From positions 544,070 through 608,069 of the forward strand of contig NZ_BMJC01000004.1 of NCBI RefSeq assembly GCF_014642875.1: 64,000 nucleotides of DNA, in the 5' to 3' direction. The notes beneath the pieces are model-generated. The model was not told where the DNA came from. It was given only the letters and a program-made list of their open reading frames with translations, and ran no database searches. This DNA comes from Puia dinghuensis (GTDB lineage: Bacteria; Bacteroidota; Bacteroidia; Chitinophagales; Chitinophagaceae). This document shows positions 51,548 through 60,872 of this stretch, one piece after another (position 1 is the stretch's first letter; each line of letters begins with the position of its first letter). A program made the position numbers and the translations under genes.

Positions 51548-53344
51548 TTATTCATACTCTCTGTACGCTCCGAAATGAGCCAGCCTGTCTTCACCCAGTG
51601 ATGTGGGAATGGGAAGGAAGGGAATATGCAATTTATCTGTTATTTGCTGCCAAAGCCCTGTACGAGTATACGTTTGATGCACTTTCTGGAAGGGCACGGA
51701 TAAGAGCAGATCTTTCGCCTGCTGAGCTTCGCCCTTATCGATGAGAAGCTGAACCTTCCTTTCGATGATCCACTCGTCTTTCAAGGCATCTACCGCCGAC
51801 AACCATTGTTCCCGCTGAGAGAGGGTCTGTGGACCCAGACTGCGAAGCAACTTATCCCTTTCGACTACTACCTGGGGATGTTCTTGCAGCCACGGCTCCC
51901 TGACAGATTCAATCGCCCCCACTGCTGCCGTGTTATTCCCTTTCAACCGGAATAGTCTCGCCAGCATTACCTTAGCAATACCCAGATTGCTTTTTGAAAG
52001 AACTTTTATAGCATCATCCGCTGCATTACGACCCGCCAGCCAGGTTCCATAGTAAAAACGCCATAGTTCATTATTTTCAGGTTTACTATTATGCATGGCC
52101 CACAGAAATGCCGAATCGAGGTTTTCCATGCCGGAAGGGGCCCAACAATTTTGGTCAATAGCCGGAGGCTCCGGCAATTTGGTTTTCAACCTATAGGCGT
52201 TTGAGAGATCTTTCCAAATCCTTATTTCTGCAGCCCTTGCCCATTGAAAAAGCGGAACTGCTCTGAGCGGCCTTAAATGAACAACCGGAATTTTCAAAGA
52301 ATAAATGTCCAACGGTTTGTCAGACGGAATCCAGTATTCCAGGTGCCATTTTGTTTCGCCGGGTCGCAGCTCCGCCTTGACCGACTGGTCACTCAATGGT
52401 CCACCCTGTATCTCCAAATAAGTTTGATGTCGTGCTGTACTCAAAACAGCCCAGGCACTGTCATCTCCGACCCCATAGCTCCATAATTTGATGCCGCCCG
52501 CGATAGTTGAATCCGCAATATGGTATAAACCCGTTCCTATAGAAGGAGTAAAGGCCCCGAATGCGTTCACATCCTTTGTTTTCCAGAAATAGCCCGTCAT
52601 TTCTTTTATATCTGATTCAGTCTTAGGTCCCTTCCTTTCCCAATCTATCGTATCCACAGACGAAGCATGGGATAAAACGTTGCCTTTTGGAAAATCAAAC
52701 TTCGTATCCGCAGCAGAAGGCAGGGCAGCATTGGACCAGGACATCCATGGGTAGGATGAACTACCGGGGTTATAAAAGACTACGCGTTGGGATAAAAAAG
52801 AATCTTCCTTGCCCAGGGAATATTCTACTGACCATTGCATACCAAACCTCAACTCCCTTTCGCCACAGGTGACATAGATCCGCTGAGGGGTTCGGTCGAT
52901 CTGATAAAGGACCTTTTCGTTCTGAGAAGGTGAATGTGAAATAGGGAAGCTCACTTCAATACCACCTGCCACAAAATAAAACCTTGGTAAAATCCTGGTA
53001 TACCGGATAATTCCGGGCACATATAAAACTTCCCGCCCCGAAGGTTTATGGATCAGTGAAAATACTTTTCCGCCCAGGTCAGGGCAGATAGTAATCTTAA
53101 CCAGGTCGTTTTCCAATACAATAAAATGATATTTTTTCAATACCGGCCTGTTCGAAGTCTCGCAAAAACTAAGATAAGGATATACTCCATTCGGATCAAG
53201 GGCAGTAGGAATGGGGCCAAAGGGAGTTAATTGATGTGTCAAAATATAGTCGTCGTATTCCGTGCAGAACAAGCCGGTGCTGGCCTTAACGGTATTCAAT
53301 ATCAGGATGCAGACGAATATTGTTATTGAAGACTTACTTTTCAT
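51548..53344 (-). CDS. DUF5107 domain secreted protein
   Basis: Exported 598-residue protein with signal peptide (ITIFVCILILNTVKA). The N-terminal two thirds is a DUF5107-type beta-sandwich related to aldose-epimerase/glycoside hydrolase folds (ICPDLGGKVFSLIHKPSGREVLYV in pieces, YFVAGGIEVSFPISHSPS), the remainder is helical and TPR-like. Expected role is carbohydrate processing, unproven. Lies 3 bp after the DUF4091 gene in one operon. Confidence 0.85.
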   Translation of the reverse strand: MKSKSSITIFVCILILNTVKASTGLFCTEYDDYILTHQLTPFGPIPTALDPNGVYPYLSFCETSNRPVLKKYHFIVLENDLVKITICPDLGGKVFSLIHKPSGREVLYVPGIIRYTRILPRFYFVAGGIEVSFPISHSPSQNEKVLYQIDRTPQRIYVTCGERELRFGMQWSVEYSLGKEDSFLSQRVVFYNPGSSSYPWMSWSNAALPSAADTKFDFPKGNVLSHASSVDTIDWERKGPKTESDIKEMTGYFWKTKDVNAFGAFTPSIGTGLYHIADSTIAGGIKLWSYGVGDDSAWAVLSTARHQTYLEIQGGPLSDQSVKAELRPGETKWHLEYWIPSDKPLDIYSLKIPVVHLRPLRAVPLFQWARAAEIRIWKDLSNAYRLKTKLPEPPAIDQNCWAPSGMENLDSAFLWAMHNSKPENNELWRFYYGTWLAGRNAADDAIKVLSKSNLGIAKVMLARLFRLKGNNTAAVGAIESVREPWLQEHPQVVVERDKLLRSLGPQTLSQREQWLSAVDALKDEWIIERKVQLLIDKGEAQQAKDLLLSVPFQKVHQTYTRTGLWQQITDKLHIPFLPIPTSLGEDRLAHFGAYREYE

Positions 53345-53347
53345 AAT

Positions 53348-55162
53348 TTACCTCGCCAGCTCATCGCTGAGTTCCTCCATTATTTTTTTACTCTTATCCA
53401 TATCAGCTATTATTTTTTCCGTATTGAAATCATGTTCAAGGAGGAATGTTTGCAAATGGTCGTTCAATTCTTTTATCAGGTTTTTGATCTTTTTATCCGG
53501 CGATGCAGATGCCTTCTCTTTTAATATCCTGATCTTCTCATAATCAACGATCCCTTCTCTTAATTTTTCAAAGCGGATGCAGCTGTTGCCGCCGGGATAA
53601 ACCAGGAAGCAGTCACCAGCCGGCCATATTGCATGTCGCGCATCACGGGAAGGGTCTGCCGGCCATGCGTCATAGGCCCAGCGCAAAAATCCGTTATACC
53701 CATGAGCCGCGGCATACCAGCTCAGCCACCTGCCTTCTACCGGTGGAGAGAAAACAAAATCGTTTGGTTTTGGAGGATTGCAACAGATGTAATATGTCGA
53801 AGTGAAACCTCTTGCGGCTCTTCCTTTCACTGCATTTACATCCGGCTCCTTGCCATAGAGAAAGCAATAATCATTCAGCAAAGTATCCAATTCCGGATGC
53901 CAGTCCCCTGCATAGGTTATCTTCCACTTTTTTGAGTGCGCCCTGATGACCCGGATGGCTGCAAGTGTTTGTTCCATCGTATTCTCATTTATGCCGAGAT
54001 ATGTTTTATCCAACCACCCCTGCTTTTGCAGGTGTATTTGCAGATGACTTAGAAATGCATTCCAGGCCTTTTTGAAGGCTTCGGACCCGGGCGCCCATTC
54101 TTCATACATATAGTCACCTGTCGTTTCATCAAGGTAGCGGAAACGGTTGCCCCAGGGAACCGGCGTATAAATAGTAATGGCTTTATCTATACCAGCTTCC
54201 ATTGCCAGTCGGACATACTCATCAAAAATATGGTAGTCGAATTTCCATGAACTGTCCTTCTTTCTAATCCATTGGATCATGGTCTCTTCGATCATATAAG
54301 AATTATCGGCCCATGGGGAATGAACAGCATACGTGGTGATATATTTTCCACCAGCCCCTGCATACAATGCCAGATGTTTTTTCAGCAGCATTTTATGCTC
54401 CTCCGACCAGGGCCGCACATGATTGTACCAGGCAACTACCCACGGATTTTGCCAAAGGTCGAGCCTGTACTTCCATTCATGTGGTGCGGGTAGTTGCTCT
54501 TGCTGCACTTTTACACTTATATGTAAAAGGGCATTGTAGTTTTTGCATCGTACTTCGAGGTTCCCATTATAAACACCCGGTACGATAGCGGAAGGGATGT
54601 CAATGGAGATCCATACCGGCCGGACAGTACGCCCGGGTACGGCAAATTGCTCAAATGCCTCGAATCGATCAGGCATCAGGTAAGCTTTTTTATAGGGAGA
54701 AACATCGCAGGTAGCATTGGGTGTATTATAGGGATAGTTTGACACTACATATCGTACCATATTCATTTGAATATTTTTTTTATCCATCACCGGGCCTCTT
54801 GAGTTGACCAGGTCATGGATGATAAACCGCACCTGTTCCAGGGTATCCGGCGACCAGACCAGGACGAGTGCGTTTAAACGTTCTCCTTTCCATCCTACTG
54901 CCTGCCAGGTGGTTGTCTCCTTTACGTCAGGAACCTCCGTCCTGAAATAATGCCGGTCAGTGGATGCAAAGGAAACCTTCAGGCCATGTTTTTCATCCAG
55001 CCAGCGGGTTGCATCTGTAGTGCTATCGAATATATATTCCGGGAGGTAATGGGGTTGAGGCGCCTGAAGATTGTTTAAGTCTATGGCAGCTTTTTCAATT
55101 TGTGCATTGGTAAGTGTAGGAAACAGACTGTAAATTATAATGGCAGCAAGGATTTTCTTCAT
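53348..55162 (-). CDS. DUF4091-type glycoside-hydrolase-like secreted protein
   Basis: Exported 604-residue protein: signal peptide (LAAIIIYSLFPTLTNAQ), an N-terminal beta domain (about 30-220), then a TIM-barrel-like region (KITIYTPVPWGNRFRYLDE, YLGINENTMEQTLAAIR) and a C-terminal DUF4091 segment (EGRWLSWYAAAHGYNGFLRWAYDAWPADPS in pieces, RFEKLREGIVDYEKIRIL). Predicted glycosidase acting outside the cytoplasm; catalytic residues cannot be fixed. First gene of the pair with DUF5107. Confidence 0.85.
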   Translation of the reverse strand: MKKILAAIIIYSLFPTLTNAQIEKAAIDLNNLQAPQPHYLPEYIFDSTTDATRWLDEKHGLKVSFASTDRHYFRTEVPDVKETTTWQAVGWKGERLNALVLVWSPDTLEQVRFIIHDLVNSRGPVMDKKNIQMNMVRYVVSNYPYNTPNATCDVSPYKKAYLMPDRFEAFEQFAVPGRTVRPVWISIDIPSAIVPGVYNGNLEVRCKNYNALLHISVKVQQEQLPAPHEWKYRLDLWQNPWVVAWYNHVRPWSEEHKMLLKKHLALYAGAGGKYITTYAVHSPWADNSYMIEETMIQWIRKKDSSWKFDYHIFDEYVRLAMEAGIDKAITIYTPVPWGNRFRYLDETTGDYMYEEWAPGSEAFKKAWNAFLSHLQIHLQKQGWLDKTYLGINENTMEQTLAAIRVIRAHSKKWKITYAGDWHPELDTLLNDYCFLYGKEPDVNAVKGRAARGFTSTYYICCNPPKPNDFVFSPPVEGRWLSWYAAAHGYNGFLRWAYDAWPADPSRDARHAIWPAGDCFLVYPGGNSCIRFEKLREGIVDYEKIRILKEKASASPDKKIKNLIKELNDHLQTFLLEHDFNTEKIIADMDKSKKIMEELSDELAR

Positions 55163-55222
55163 ATTGCAGCAGGTGTTAGTTCAAAGGGATAAAGTTAGTC
55201 CCTTTTCTTATAAACCCTTCTG

Positions 55223-55693
55223 CTAGATATGCATCAGCGCCACAACAAGCATGATCCAGGCGAAAAGTTCGAAAACCAAACGGAGCGGGCTTAAGGCAGT
55301 CCATTTTTTTACAATGCCTTGCAGGCGTGCCGCTTCGATGGTTTCGGGCTGCATGATCTTACGGATCATAACCGGGATAAAATAGCTAAAGGTGATCACC
55401 CGGTTGATAAAAACAGCCACTGCCCCTGCCAGCAAGTAAACGTGCGCCCCGCCAGTATGATTCCAGGCTAGGGGGATATTGATAACTGACAGTAAAACTT
55501 GTGCCGGCGAAGCAATCGGCCAAAAACGTTTGGCGGCAAGGATTTGCCCGGATGATTGCAGCTTGGCCCGCAAGGTAAGCGGATCTACATTATGTTCCCA
55601 GCCAGGGTATATAACCAGTATTTCGTAAAGGCCACCGCCCATACCTAGCGTCACGGTCAGTAAAAGCAAAACGGCTGCGATTATAGTTATCAT
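55223..55693 (-). CDS. Four-helix membrane protein, unknown
   Basis: A 156-residue hydrophobic protein with about four membrane helices (5-25, 62-78, 84-107, 138-155). A GGGLYEILVIYPGW motif and RFWPIASP resemble DUF1772-like or related small integral membrane proteins. No function assigned. Stands alone between operons. Confidence 0.65.
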   Translation of the reverse strand: MITIIAAVLLLLTVTLGMGGGLYEILVIYPGWEHNVDPLTLRAKLQSSGQILAAKRFWPIASPAQVLLSVINIPLAWNHTGGAHVYLLAGAVAVFINRVITFSYFIPVMIRKIMQPETIEAARLQGIVKKWTALSPLRLVFELFAWIMLVVALMHI

Positions 55694-55801
55694 GTCGCTA
55701 AATTAACAACCTACGCAGCAGGTCGCGAGGGCTTTTCGGTTAGCGTAACCGTTTTGCCGGCAAGTACACGAAAATCGCTGCCTAACGAGCGGATCTTCCC
55801 C

Positions 55802-56503
55802 TCAGTTCGGCGTGTTTCCGTTTTTGAGCCGCAACAATATAGTAGACGGATTCATATACCTTTCCCTTCCTTTGAAGAGCAATTTACTATTGCCCGCTTG
55901 CGCCGATGGCTGGAGCCCAAAAGCACTCCGGACGAAGCAACTCCAGGCTAACAGGGAATATCCTAGCCCATGCGCGATGCAGAGACTATCCGTTGCAAAT
56001 TCCAGCCTGTCGACATAACGGCTCGACAAATGCCCGGCCCCAAGCCGCAACCATCCAAACAGGTTCTTATGCCGGAAGTCGCTGACATGACTCAATTCAT
56101 GTCCGGCTACGCCCACTTTGGCATCGAAGGGGAGCCGGCCAAACAGGATAGGCGAGAGCTTCGTGGTGGTGCTGTCGCTGATGGTAACCACAAAAGCCCG
56201 GCGCCCGAGGCCGAAATGAGCGAAATAATATCTCCAGTCCCGATTGGTGGTGAGCGGGCTTTGTGCATGACGAACCCGAAACCGAATGCGGGTATCCCGC
56301 AGCTCGGGGAAATGGCTTAAGGCCAAAAGTATGGGGGCTTTGTATATGTCAGGTATCACTTTGTGGGTGCCGTAGAGGACGATGGTGCTATCCGCCGGTG
56401 GCGTCTTCTGGCGCGGGATACATTCACACTGCGCATGCAGACCCGATGCGGAAAGCATCAGCATCAGGATCACCAAGAGACGGTTATTGGTCATTGGAAT
56501 CAT
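55802..56503 (-). CDS. Putative secreted HExxH metallopeptidase
   Basis: A 233-residue exported protein with signal peptide (LLVILMLMLSASGLHAQ) and a zinc-peptidase-like HExxH motif in GHELSHVSDF (about residue 134), with a further conserved-looking EFATDSLCIAHGLG that could give a third ligand. Two N-terminal cysteines (CEC) follow the signal. Not assigned to a MEROPS family. Start overlaps the LysE stop by about 20 bp; last gene of the operon from 60769. Confidence 0.65.
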   Translation of the reverse strand: MIPMTNNRLLVILMLMLSASGLHAQCECIPRQKTPPADSTIVLYGTHKVIPDIYKAPILLALSHFPELRDTRIRFRVRHAQSPLTTNRDWRYYFAHFGLGRRAFVVTISDSTTTKLSPILFGRLPFDAKVGVAGHELSHVSDFRHKNLFGWLRLGAGHLSSRYVDRLEFATDSLCIAHGLGYSLLAWSCFVRSAFGLQPSAQAGNSKLLFKGRERYMNPSTILLRLKNGNTPN

Positions 56504-57152
56504 AGGCGACAGCAGGCTTCCATTTTTTAAAGAAGGTGTTGCGCATCTGGCCGACTGCCGTGATCAGCAGAGCAATGCCAACGATCCAATTGAGCAGCAC
56601 CTGCTTGCTACCCAATAGTTGGATAAGATAGCCGCCGGCCAGCCCATAGATGCAAAAAGCAGCGCTTGTCCCGGCGCCGATAGCGATTATATAAAGGTTG
56701 TACGATCCGGACCGGTCAGTCAGGATCTTTTTCGATCGCAAAAATGCGGTCCACCCCAGCCAGAAGGGGAGGTGTAACGGATTGGTCAGACTAAGCAGGA
56801 ATCCTGAGATCATCGGGTTGAGCAGCGTGAAGGGGAGGCCGGCGCGAAAGGTCTGCATTTGCCAGGCGGCGACAAGACTGTTGAAAGCCAGGATTAACAG
56901 GATAATACTGGTGAGGATACCGAAAACGCGAAAGAAATTGGTCAGTCTTTCCAGCCGCTTGATAGCTACCAGCGCCACTCGAACCAGCAGCATCTCCACG
57001 GATATGGCTGCCACCGAAAAACCGATAGCGCCTGATGCGTCATGTCTGAATGCATAATTGGCTACACTTAGATTCAAAGTGCCCAAGGGCAAGGTGCCGA
57101 CGAAACTGATCGCCATGGCCCAGCAAAACAACATAATCTTTTCTTTCATCAT
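56484..57152 (-). CDS. LysE-family transporter
   Basis: Predicted six-helix exporter of the LysE/RhtB superfamily, 222 residues from ATG 57152, which overlaps the stop of the preceding fusion gene as ATGA. Typical LysE features: GTLPLGTLNLSVANYA in the first helix, a Gly-rich NPLHLPFWLGWTAFL stretch and six hydrophobic segments. The reading frame extends 48 codons upstream into the fusion gene; that part is hydrophilic and rejected. Substrate unknown. Confidence 0.82.
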   Translation of the reverse strand: MMKEKIMLFCWAMAISFVGTLPLGTLNLSVANYAFRHDASGAIGFSVAAISVEMLLVRVALVAIKRLERLTNFFRVFGILTSIILLILAFNSLVAAWQMQTFRAGLPFTLLNPMISGFLLSLTNPLHLPFWLGWTAFLRSKKILTDRSGSYNLYIIAIGAGTSAAFCIYGLAGGYLIQLLGSKQVLLNWIVGIALLITAVGQMRNTFFKKWKPAVAYDSNDQ

Positions 57153-58930
57153 CGGTTTAACAATTTCATATAACGGGCGTGATCCTTTAACATCTTCAAT
57201 CCCGCTGAGGTCTTCATCAGGGAGATCTTGTTCCGCCTTGCATTTATCAGGCTGATGGTATAGAGCAGGCGCCAGTGACGGATGATCTCTTTCCATGCAA
57301 AGAACAGGGAATGATCGGGATCATAGATATGTGTCGGTTCGCTCCCGGCGCCATTGAGCTCGATGATGGAGAACTTCCTTCCCTGTAGAAGACTACCCCA
57401 ATCGGCGAATCTGATATCCAGCCGACCATAATAGAAATCCGGGATCTGCCGGCACACGCTGTCGATCATGTCCGTTAGTTCAGGTGTGATCCGATCTGTC
57501 CAGTCGAAGAACTTTGCCCCGCGACAGTGGTTTCCGTAAGGAACGAGGGTATGCGAAATGCCTTTGGGAAGAACTGTTTCGAGAAGATCACCATAGTGTT
57601 GGGCCAGCACCGGGAGTTGTAAATGGAAGCGGGGTGTCTGTCTGAGCAATGTACGGATGGTAGAACGGCCATCGCCGGTGACCGCAAGCAACTCTTTTCC
57701 GACGATGCTGGTGATAAAACCTTTCGGCTCGCCCGGTATCCTTGCGTAAAAGATGCCTACTTCATTATCATAAGGAATATATTCCTGCACCAGGAAGTCG
57801 ACCGGACTCGAACGGCAGTAGGCTTCCAGCTCGTCGGTTGTCTTTACGAGACTTACCTGGGTTCCGCGTTCGCCTATATCGGGTTTGGCGATCAGCGGAA
57901 AGGTGAAACTCCTGCTTTCCAATTGCTTTTTCAGAATAGCCCAGTCGGTGCCTCTCAGGCACAGCTGGGTGCGGGGGTAATATTTGCCGGGTATCTGGTT
58001 GTAGATCTCGCTTTTTCTTTCATGGGTGAAGCCGGCATATTCAATACGGGGATTAGCGGCATTAAAGAAGAAGAACGATCTGGCCTTGAGGCTAAGCCAG
58101 AACCAATAGGGGTAGATCGGACCGTATACGACATGAGTCGGCCAGTATTCCCAATGTGTCAATCGTGTCCAGAACCGGCTAAAGGACCAGCCAGTTCGTT
58201 TTGGCGGACGCAGGCGATCGCAACTACGGCCGAATGTCGCGACGGAATCCTGGCCGCTACGGAGATCGCTATGGATCATCCGGGAGTCTTCGTCCGTCAT
58301 AACAATGGAAGTGACGCTTACGGTGAATGTGCGGCCGTCCCTGTTCATGACAAGGCTGTTCCGGACATCGCCGTTACCGGCCGTCCGGTGGAAGCCGAGA
58401 ACATCGTCGGGCGCGATCCGATCGGTTGTGCGTAGCCAGCCCTCGAACCACTGTTCTCTGGCCTTCGCGGTACGGTCGTCATAAAGCGTGGCGGAAGACC
58501 AGATATGGGGTTTGGCCGTGTTCAAAGCCATGGAGTGTTTTCGGGAACCATCCCATCGGCAGTCCCACAGCTTCCCGGTGGAATACAACACCAGGGTAAA
58601 CGGCTCGATACCCTTGAGGTCCATTTGCCTGAACTGCTGTAACGGGTCCGGCGCCCGCATGATCTCCAATAAGATGACGCCTCTGCTTGCCCGGTAGGGT
58701 AGGATACGGAGATGTCTTACAAATGCTCCGTTGAGCAACACCCCCGCGACGCCTTTGTCCTTGAGCACGATCCAGCTGCCGCCGGCGTCAGGATCTTTGG
58801 GATAGATTAGTTCGTCCCCTCCGGCGGAATAGATCTGTGGTTCAATAGCCACCGAGCGGGATCTGCTTTCGTCCCGGTTGGAAGTAAGGTAGAAGCCGCC
58901 CGCGGCCGGGATGAAGGTTACCGTGCACAT
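57149..58930 (-). CDS. NRDE (TANGO2-like) / ATP-grasp fusion protein
   Basis: A 593-residue two-domain protein. Residues 1-about 240 are an NRDE/TANGO2-like Ntn-fold domain ([21 protein letters not shown] with Cys2 as possible nucleophile, [18 protein letters not shown]). Residues about 290-590 are ATP-grasp: [18 protein letters not shown] (ATP Lys and Gly loop), [30 protein letters not shown] and [19 protein letters not shown] (metal Glu/Asn). ATP-grasp enzymes join carboxylates to amines; the product here is unknown. Start overlaps the DinB gene by 13 bp. Confidence 0.82.
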   Translation of the reverse strand: MCTVTFIPAAGGFYLTSNRDESRSRSVAIEPQIYSAGGDELIYPKDPDAGGSWIVLKDKGVAGVLLNGAFVRHLRILPYRASRGVILLEIMRAPDPLQQFRQMDLKGIEPFTLVLYSTGKLWDCRWDGSRKHSMALNTAKPHIWSSATLYDDRTAKAREQWFEGWLRTTDRIAPDDVLGFHRTAGNGDVRNSLVMNRDGRTFTVSVTSIVMTDEDSRMIHSDLRSGQDSVATFGRSCDRLRPPKRTGWSFSRFWTRLTHWEYWPTHVVYGPIYPYWFWLSLKARSFFFFNAANPRIEYAGFTHERKSEIYNQIPGKYYPRTQLCLRGTDWAILKKQLESRSFTFPLIAKPDIGERGTQVSLVKTTDELEAYCRSSPVDFLVQEYIPYDNEVGIFYARIPGEPKGFITSIVGKELLAVTGDGRSTIRTLLRQTPRFHLQLPVLAQHYGDLLETVLPKGISHTLVPYGNHCRGAKFFDWTDRITPELTDMIDSVCRQIPDFYYGRLDIRFADWGSLLQGRKFSIIELNGAGSEPTHIYDPDHSLFFAWKEIIRHWRLLYTISLINARRNKISLMKTSAGLKMLKDHARYMKLLNR

Positions 58931-59424
58931 GCTTTCCTGTATTTGATCGTAGACATGGCCACGCCAAAGGCTGGCGACAGCGACAGTTGGGAAACTTTGT
59001 CAATCCCAATCCGCAACAAGGCCATATGATGTACGGTATGTTCGAGATTATAGACCAGCTCCCTGTGGAAATTGGTAGGCACATTATCCGGAGCGGTCTC
59101 CGACGACCCAAAGGATACTGAAAGCGTCAAGGGCTTGTCTTCATAGTCCAGCATGGTGGCAATCCCCTCGAGAAGGATCCGGGCATAGCTCCGGCTCGTC
59201 TCAATGCGGAGATCACGCTTCCGCTGGTCGTAGTTGACGACACCGGTTTCATAGCCAAGGAACAGTTCGACGAAGAATTCTATAATATGCCGGGTATGCT
59301 GGCCGAGCGAGGCATTGGAGAGTACTGCTAACCTGGCTGTATATTCGTCGTCGGTGAGTCCATCCAGCATGTCTTCCAGTTGGAGCAATAATTCCTGTAC
59401 GGACTCGGTCAGACGTGGATTCAT
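58918..59424 (-). CDS. DinB-like four-helix protein
   Basis: A 168-residue DinB/YfiT-like protein from ATG 59424 (reading frame opens 24 codons earlier but overlaps DoxX). Metal-site histidines fit [12 protein letters not shown] and [15 protein letters not shown]. The family includes thiol-dependent transferases. The start is ATGA-overlapped with the DoxX stop. Confidence 0.82.
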   Translation of the reverse strand: MNPRLTESVQELLLQLEDMLDGLTDDEYTARLAVLSNASLGQHTRHIIEFFVELFLGYETGVVNYDQRKRDLRIETSRSYARILLEGIATMLDYEDKPLTLSVSFGSSETAPDNVPTNFHRELVYNLEHTVHHMALLRIGIDKVSQLSLSPAFGVAMSTIKYRKACAR

Positions 59425-59831
59425 AAAAAGTGGGTTTTGTTCTTTTGAAACAGATGGAAAACCTGGTATCTGCGAGACCAGGCGAGGATGCTGCAACTGA
59501 TGAAAACCAGCACCGCGTAGATGAACAACTGACCGGAATCATCTTGCACCACGATGCCTAATTTTGTCAGGTGGAAGAAGATGGCGCCGCTCATCAACCC
59601 TACACCGATTAAAGCGCCGAATGCGGTGGTAGCCGGGATGAGGATCAATATCGACGCGATGAGTTCTCCGATGCCGATGCCAATACGGCCCCAGGGTTCC
59701 ATTCCGAGAGTAGAAAAGATATAGACGGACTCCGGCGCCGCGGTGAATTTGAAGAACAGGGTCTGGAGCATGATCACGGCGGCGAGCCCCCTTAGGATCC
59801 AAAGCCCGATAGCTGTTTGCTGAGGTGTCAT
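59421..59831 (-). CDS. DoxX-like membrane protein
   Basis: A 136-residue four-helix membrane protein of the DoxX type ([23 protein letters not shown], then [14 protein letters not shown] with the conserved Gly-Glu, in pieces). DoxX-like proteins are linked to redox or sulfur metabolism in other bacteria. It lies 12 bp after a YHS gene. Confidence 0.85.
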   Translation of the reverse strand: MTPQQTAIGLWILRGLAAVIMLQTLFFKFTAAPESVYIFSTLGMEPWGRIGIGIGELIASILILIPATTAFGALIGVGLMSGAIFFHLTKLGIVVQDDSGQLFIYAVLVFISCSILAWSRRYQVFHLFQKNKTHFL

Positions 59832-59843
59832 TTTGATGGGGAA

Positions 59844-60287
59844 TTATTGTTTATCCTTTAATTCAGGCCAGTTCTTGTCCGCCTTTACGATATTGGCTGG
59901 CTGATCCTTTTTCCACATTGATTTTACTTTCAAATTGTAATTGAAGTAGAGCTTATCGTTGATGACGGTCCATGTTTCGGGCTGGGTGGGCGCTTTATGT
60001 CCTTCGGCCATCCCATATGCACAGTAACCGCCGTATTGAGGACAGTAATGTTCCGGGTCTGCCTTGAAGGCGTCTAAATTCGTACGCGTGGAAAACAACC
60101 ATTTGACATCCTTATAGGTATAGGAAAGGTTGTCGGCGCCCATGACGGGTTTGGCTTGTTTGAAGAAGGCAACAGCATCATAACCGTTGAGGGCTTTTCC
60201 GTTAGGCGCAAAGACCTCTTGTTTTTGAGCTTTGACGCTTACAAAGGAGGCAAAAGTAAAGGCGAGGGCAAATAGTGCTTTTTTCAT
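59844..60287 (-). CDS. YHS-domain exported protein A
   Basis: A 147-residue protein with signal peptide (FALAFTFASFVSVKAQ) and a YHS-like domain: GKALNGYDAVAFFKQAKPVMG, YTYKDVKWLFSTRTNLDAFKADPEHYCPQYGGYCAYGMAEG in pieces. Two cysteines in YCPQYGGYCAYG are candidate metal ligands. Paralogue of the gene 14 bp upstream, arising by tandem duplication. Probably periplasmic metal or redox role. Confidence 0.85.
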   Translation of the reverse strand: MKKALFALAFTFASFVSVKAQKQEVFAPNGKALNGYDAVAFFKQAKPVMGADNLSYTYKDVKWLFSTRTNLDAFKADPEHYCPQYGGYCAYGMAEGHKAPTQPETWTVINDKLYFNYNLKVKSMWKKDQPANIVKADKNWPELKDKQ

Positions 60288-60301
60288 TTTTGAAGTTTTT
60301 A

Positions 60302-60769
60302 TTATTGCGAGAATTTCATCCAGTTCTTATCGGCGTTGGCTTTCAGGTGAGCTTCGTCCTTATTCCAGGACTTCAAGGTGTTGTTGAAGAATTTATTATA
60401 GAAGAGGTACAGCTTTCCGTCGATGATCTTGAAGGTTTCAGGATCAACACTAACTTTGTCCCCGCTGGCCCCCATCGCGTAGGCACACCAGCCGCCATAT
60501 TGAGGTTCATATCTGCCGGGATTTGCTTTAAAGGCATCTCTGTTGCCGGGAGAAGCAAAGCGATACATCACGCCCTGGTATTCGAGGGTAATGTCTTTTC
60601 TCCCCTCGACGGGTTTGCCGTTGGTGAAATAGGCCACGGGGTCGTATCCCTCGATGGCCAGCCCTGATTTGTCGAGATTGAATTGTTTTTTTCGGGCATC
60701 TGCAGACTGGGCGGATACGCCGGCCAGAAAGGTTATGGACACAAGAAGTGTGGTAAGAAGTTGTTTCAT
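60302..60769 (-). CDS. YHS-domain exported protein B
   Basis: A 155-residue paralogue of protein A: signal peptide (LLTTLLVSITFLAGVSAQ), GLAIEGYDPVAYFTNGKPVEG and RYEPQYGGWCAYAMGASG, with a single Cys in the motif, since the first Cys of protein A is replaced by Glu. First gene of the seven-gene operon. A tandem 11-bp repeat site lies 35-62 bp upstream. Confidence 0.85.
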   Translation of the reverse strand: MKQLLTTLLVSITFLAGVSAQSADARKKQFNLDKSGLAIEGYDPVAYFTNGKPVEGRKDITLEYQGVMYRFASPGNRDAFKANPGRYEPQYGGWCAYAMGASGDKVSVDPETFKIIDGKLYLFYNKFFNNTLKSWNKDEAHLKANADKNWMKFSQ

Positions 60770-60803
60770 GCCGTAAAGGTCGTCTTACTTTATCCCCTTG
60801 TCG

Positions 60804-60831
60804 TCGCGGAAGTATAACAGATGTATAACAA
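60804..60831 (-). promoter_or_regulatory. Tandem 11-bp operator upstream of the YHS operon
   Basis: Minus strand, two direct half-sites TTGTTATACAT and CTGTTATACTT, then CCGCGA. It matches 63127-63154 at 24 of 28 positions. Twenty-two nt further is GACCTTTA, a weak -7-like box at the same spacing as in the other site. Two repeats one helical turn apart is the usual architecture for OmpR/PhoB-type regulators. Confidence 0.6.
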
Positions 60832-60872
60832 ATGTCTCACACGACGTTGCGCATTGCCGTGGAATCCGGGCT

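Noticed and set aside
57153-57296. N-terminal extension of the LysE-type protein
   Set aside because: The 48 codons overlap the fusion gene and are hydrophilic; the ATGA start at 57152 places the first membrane helix normally.
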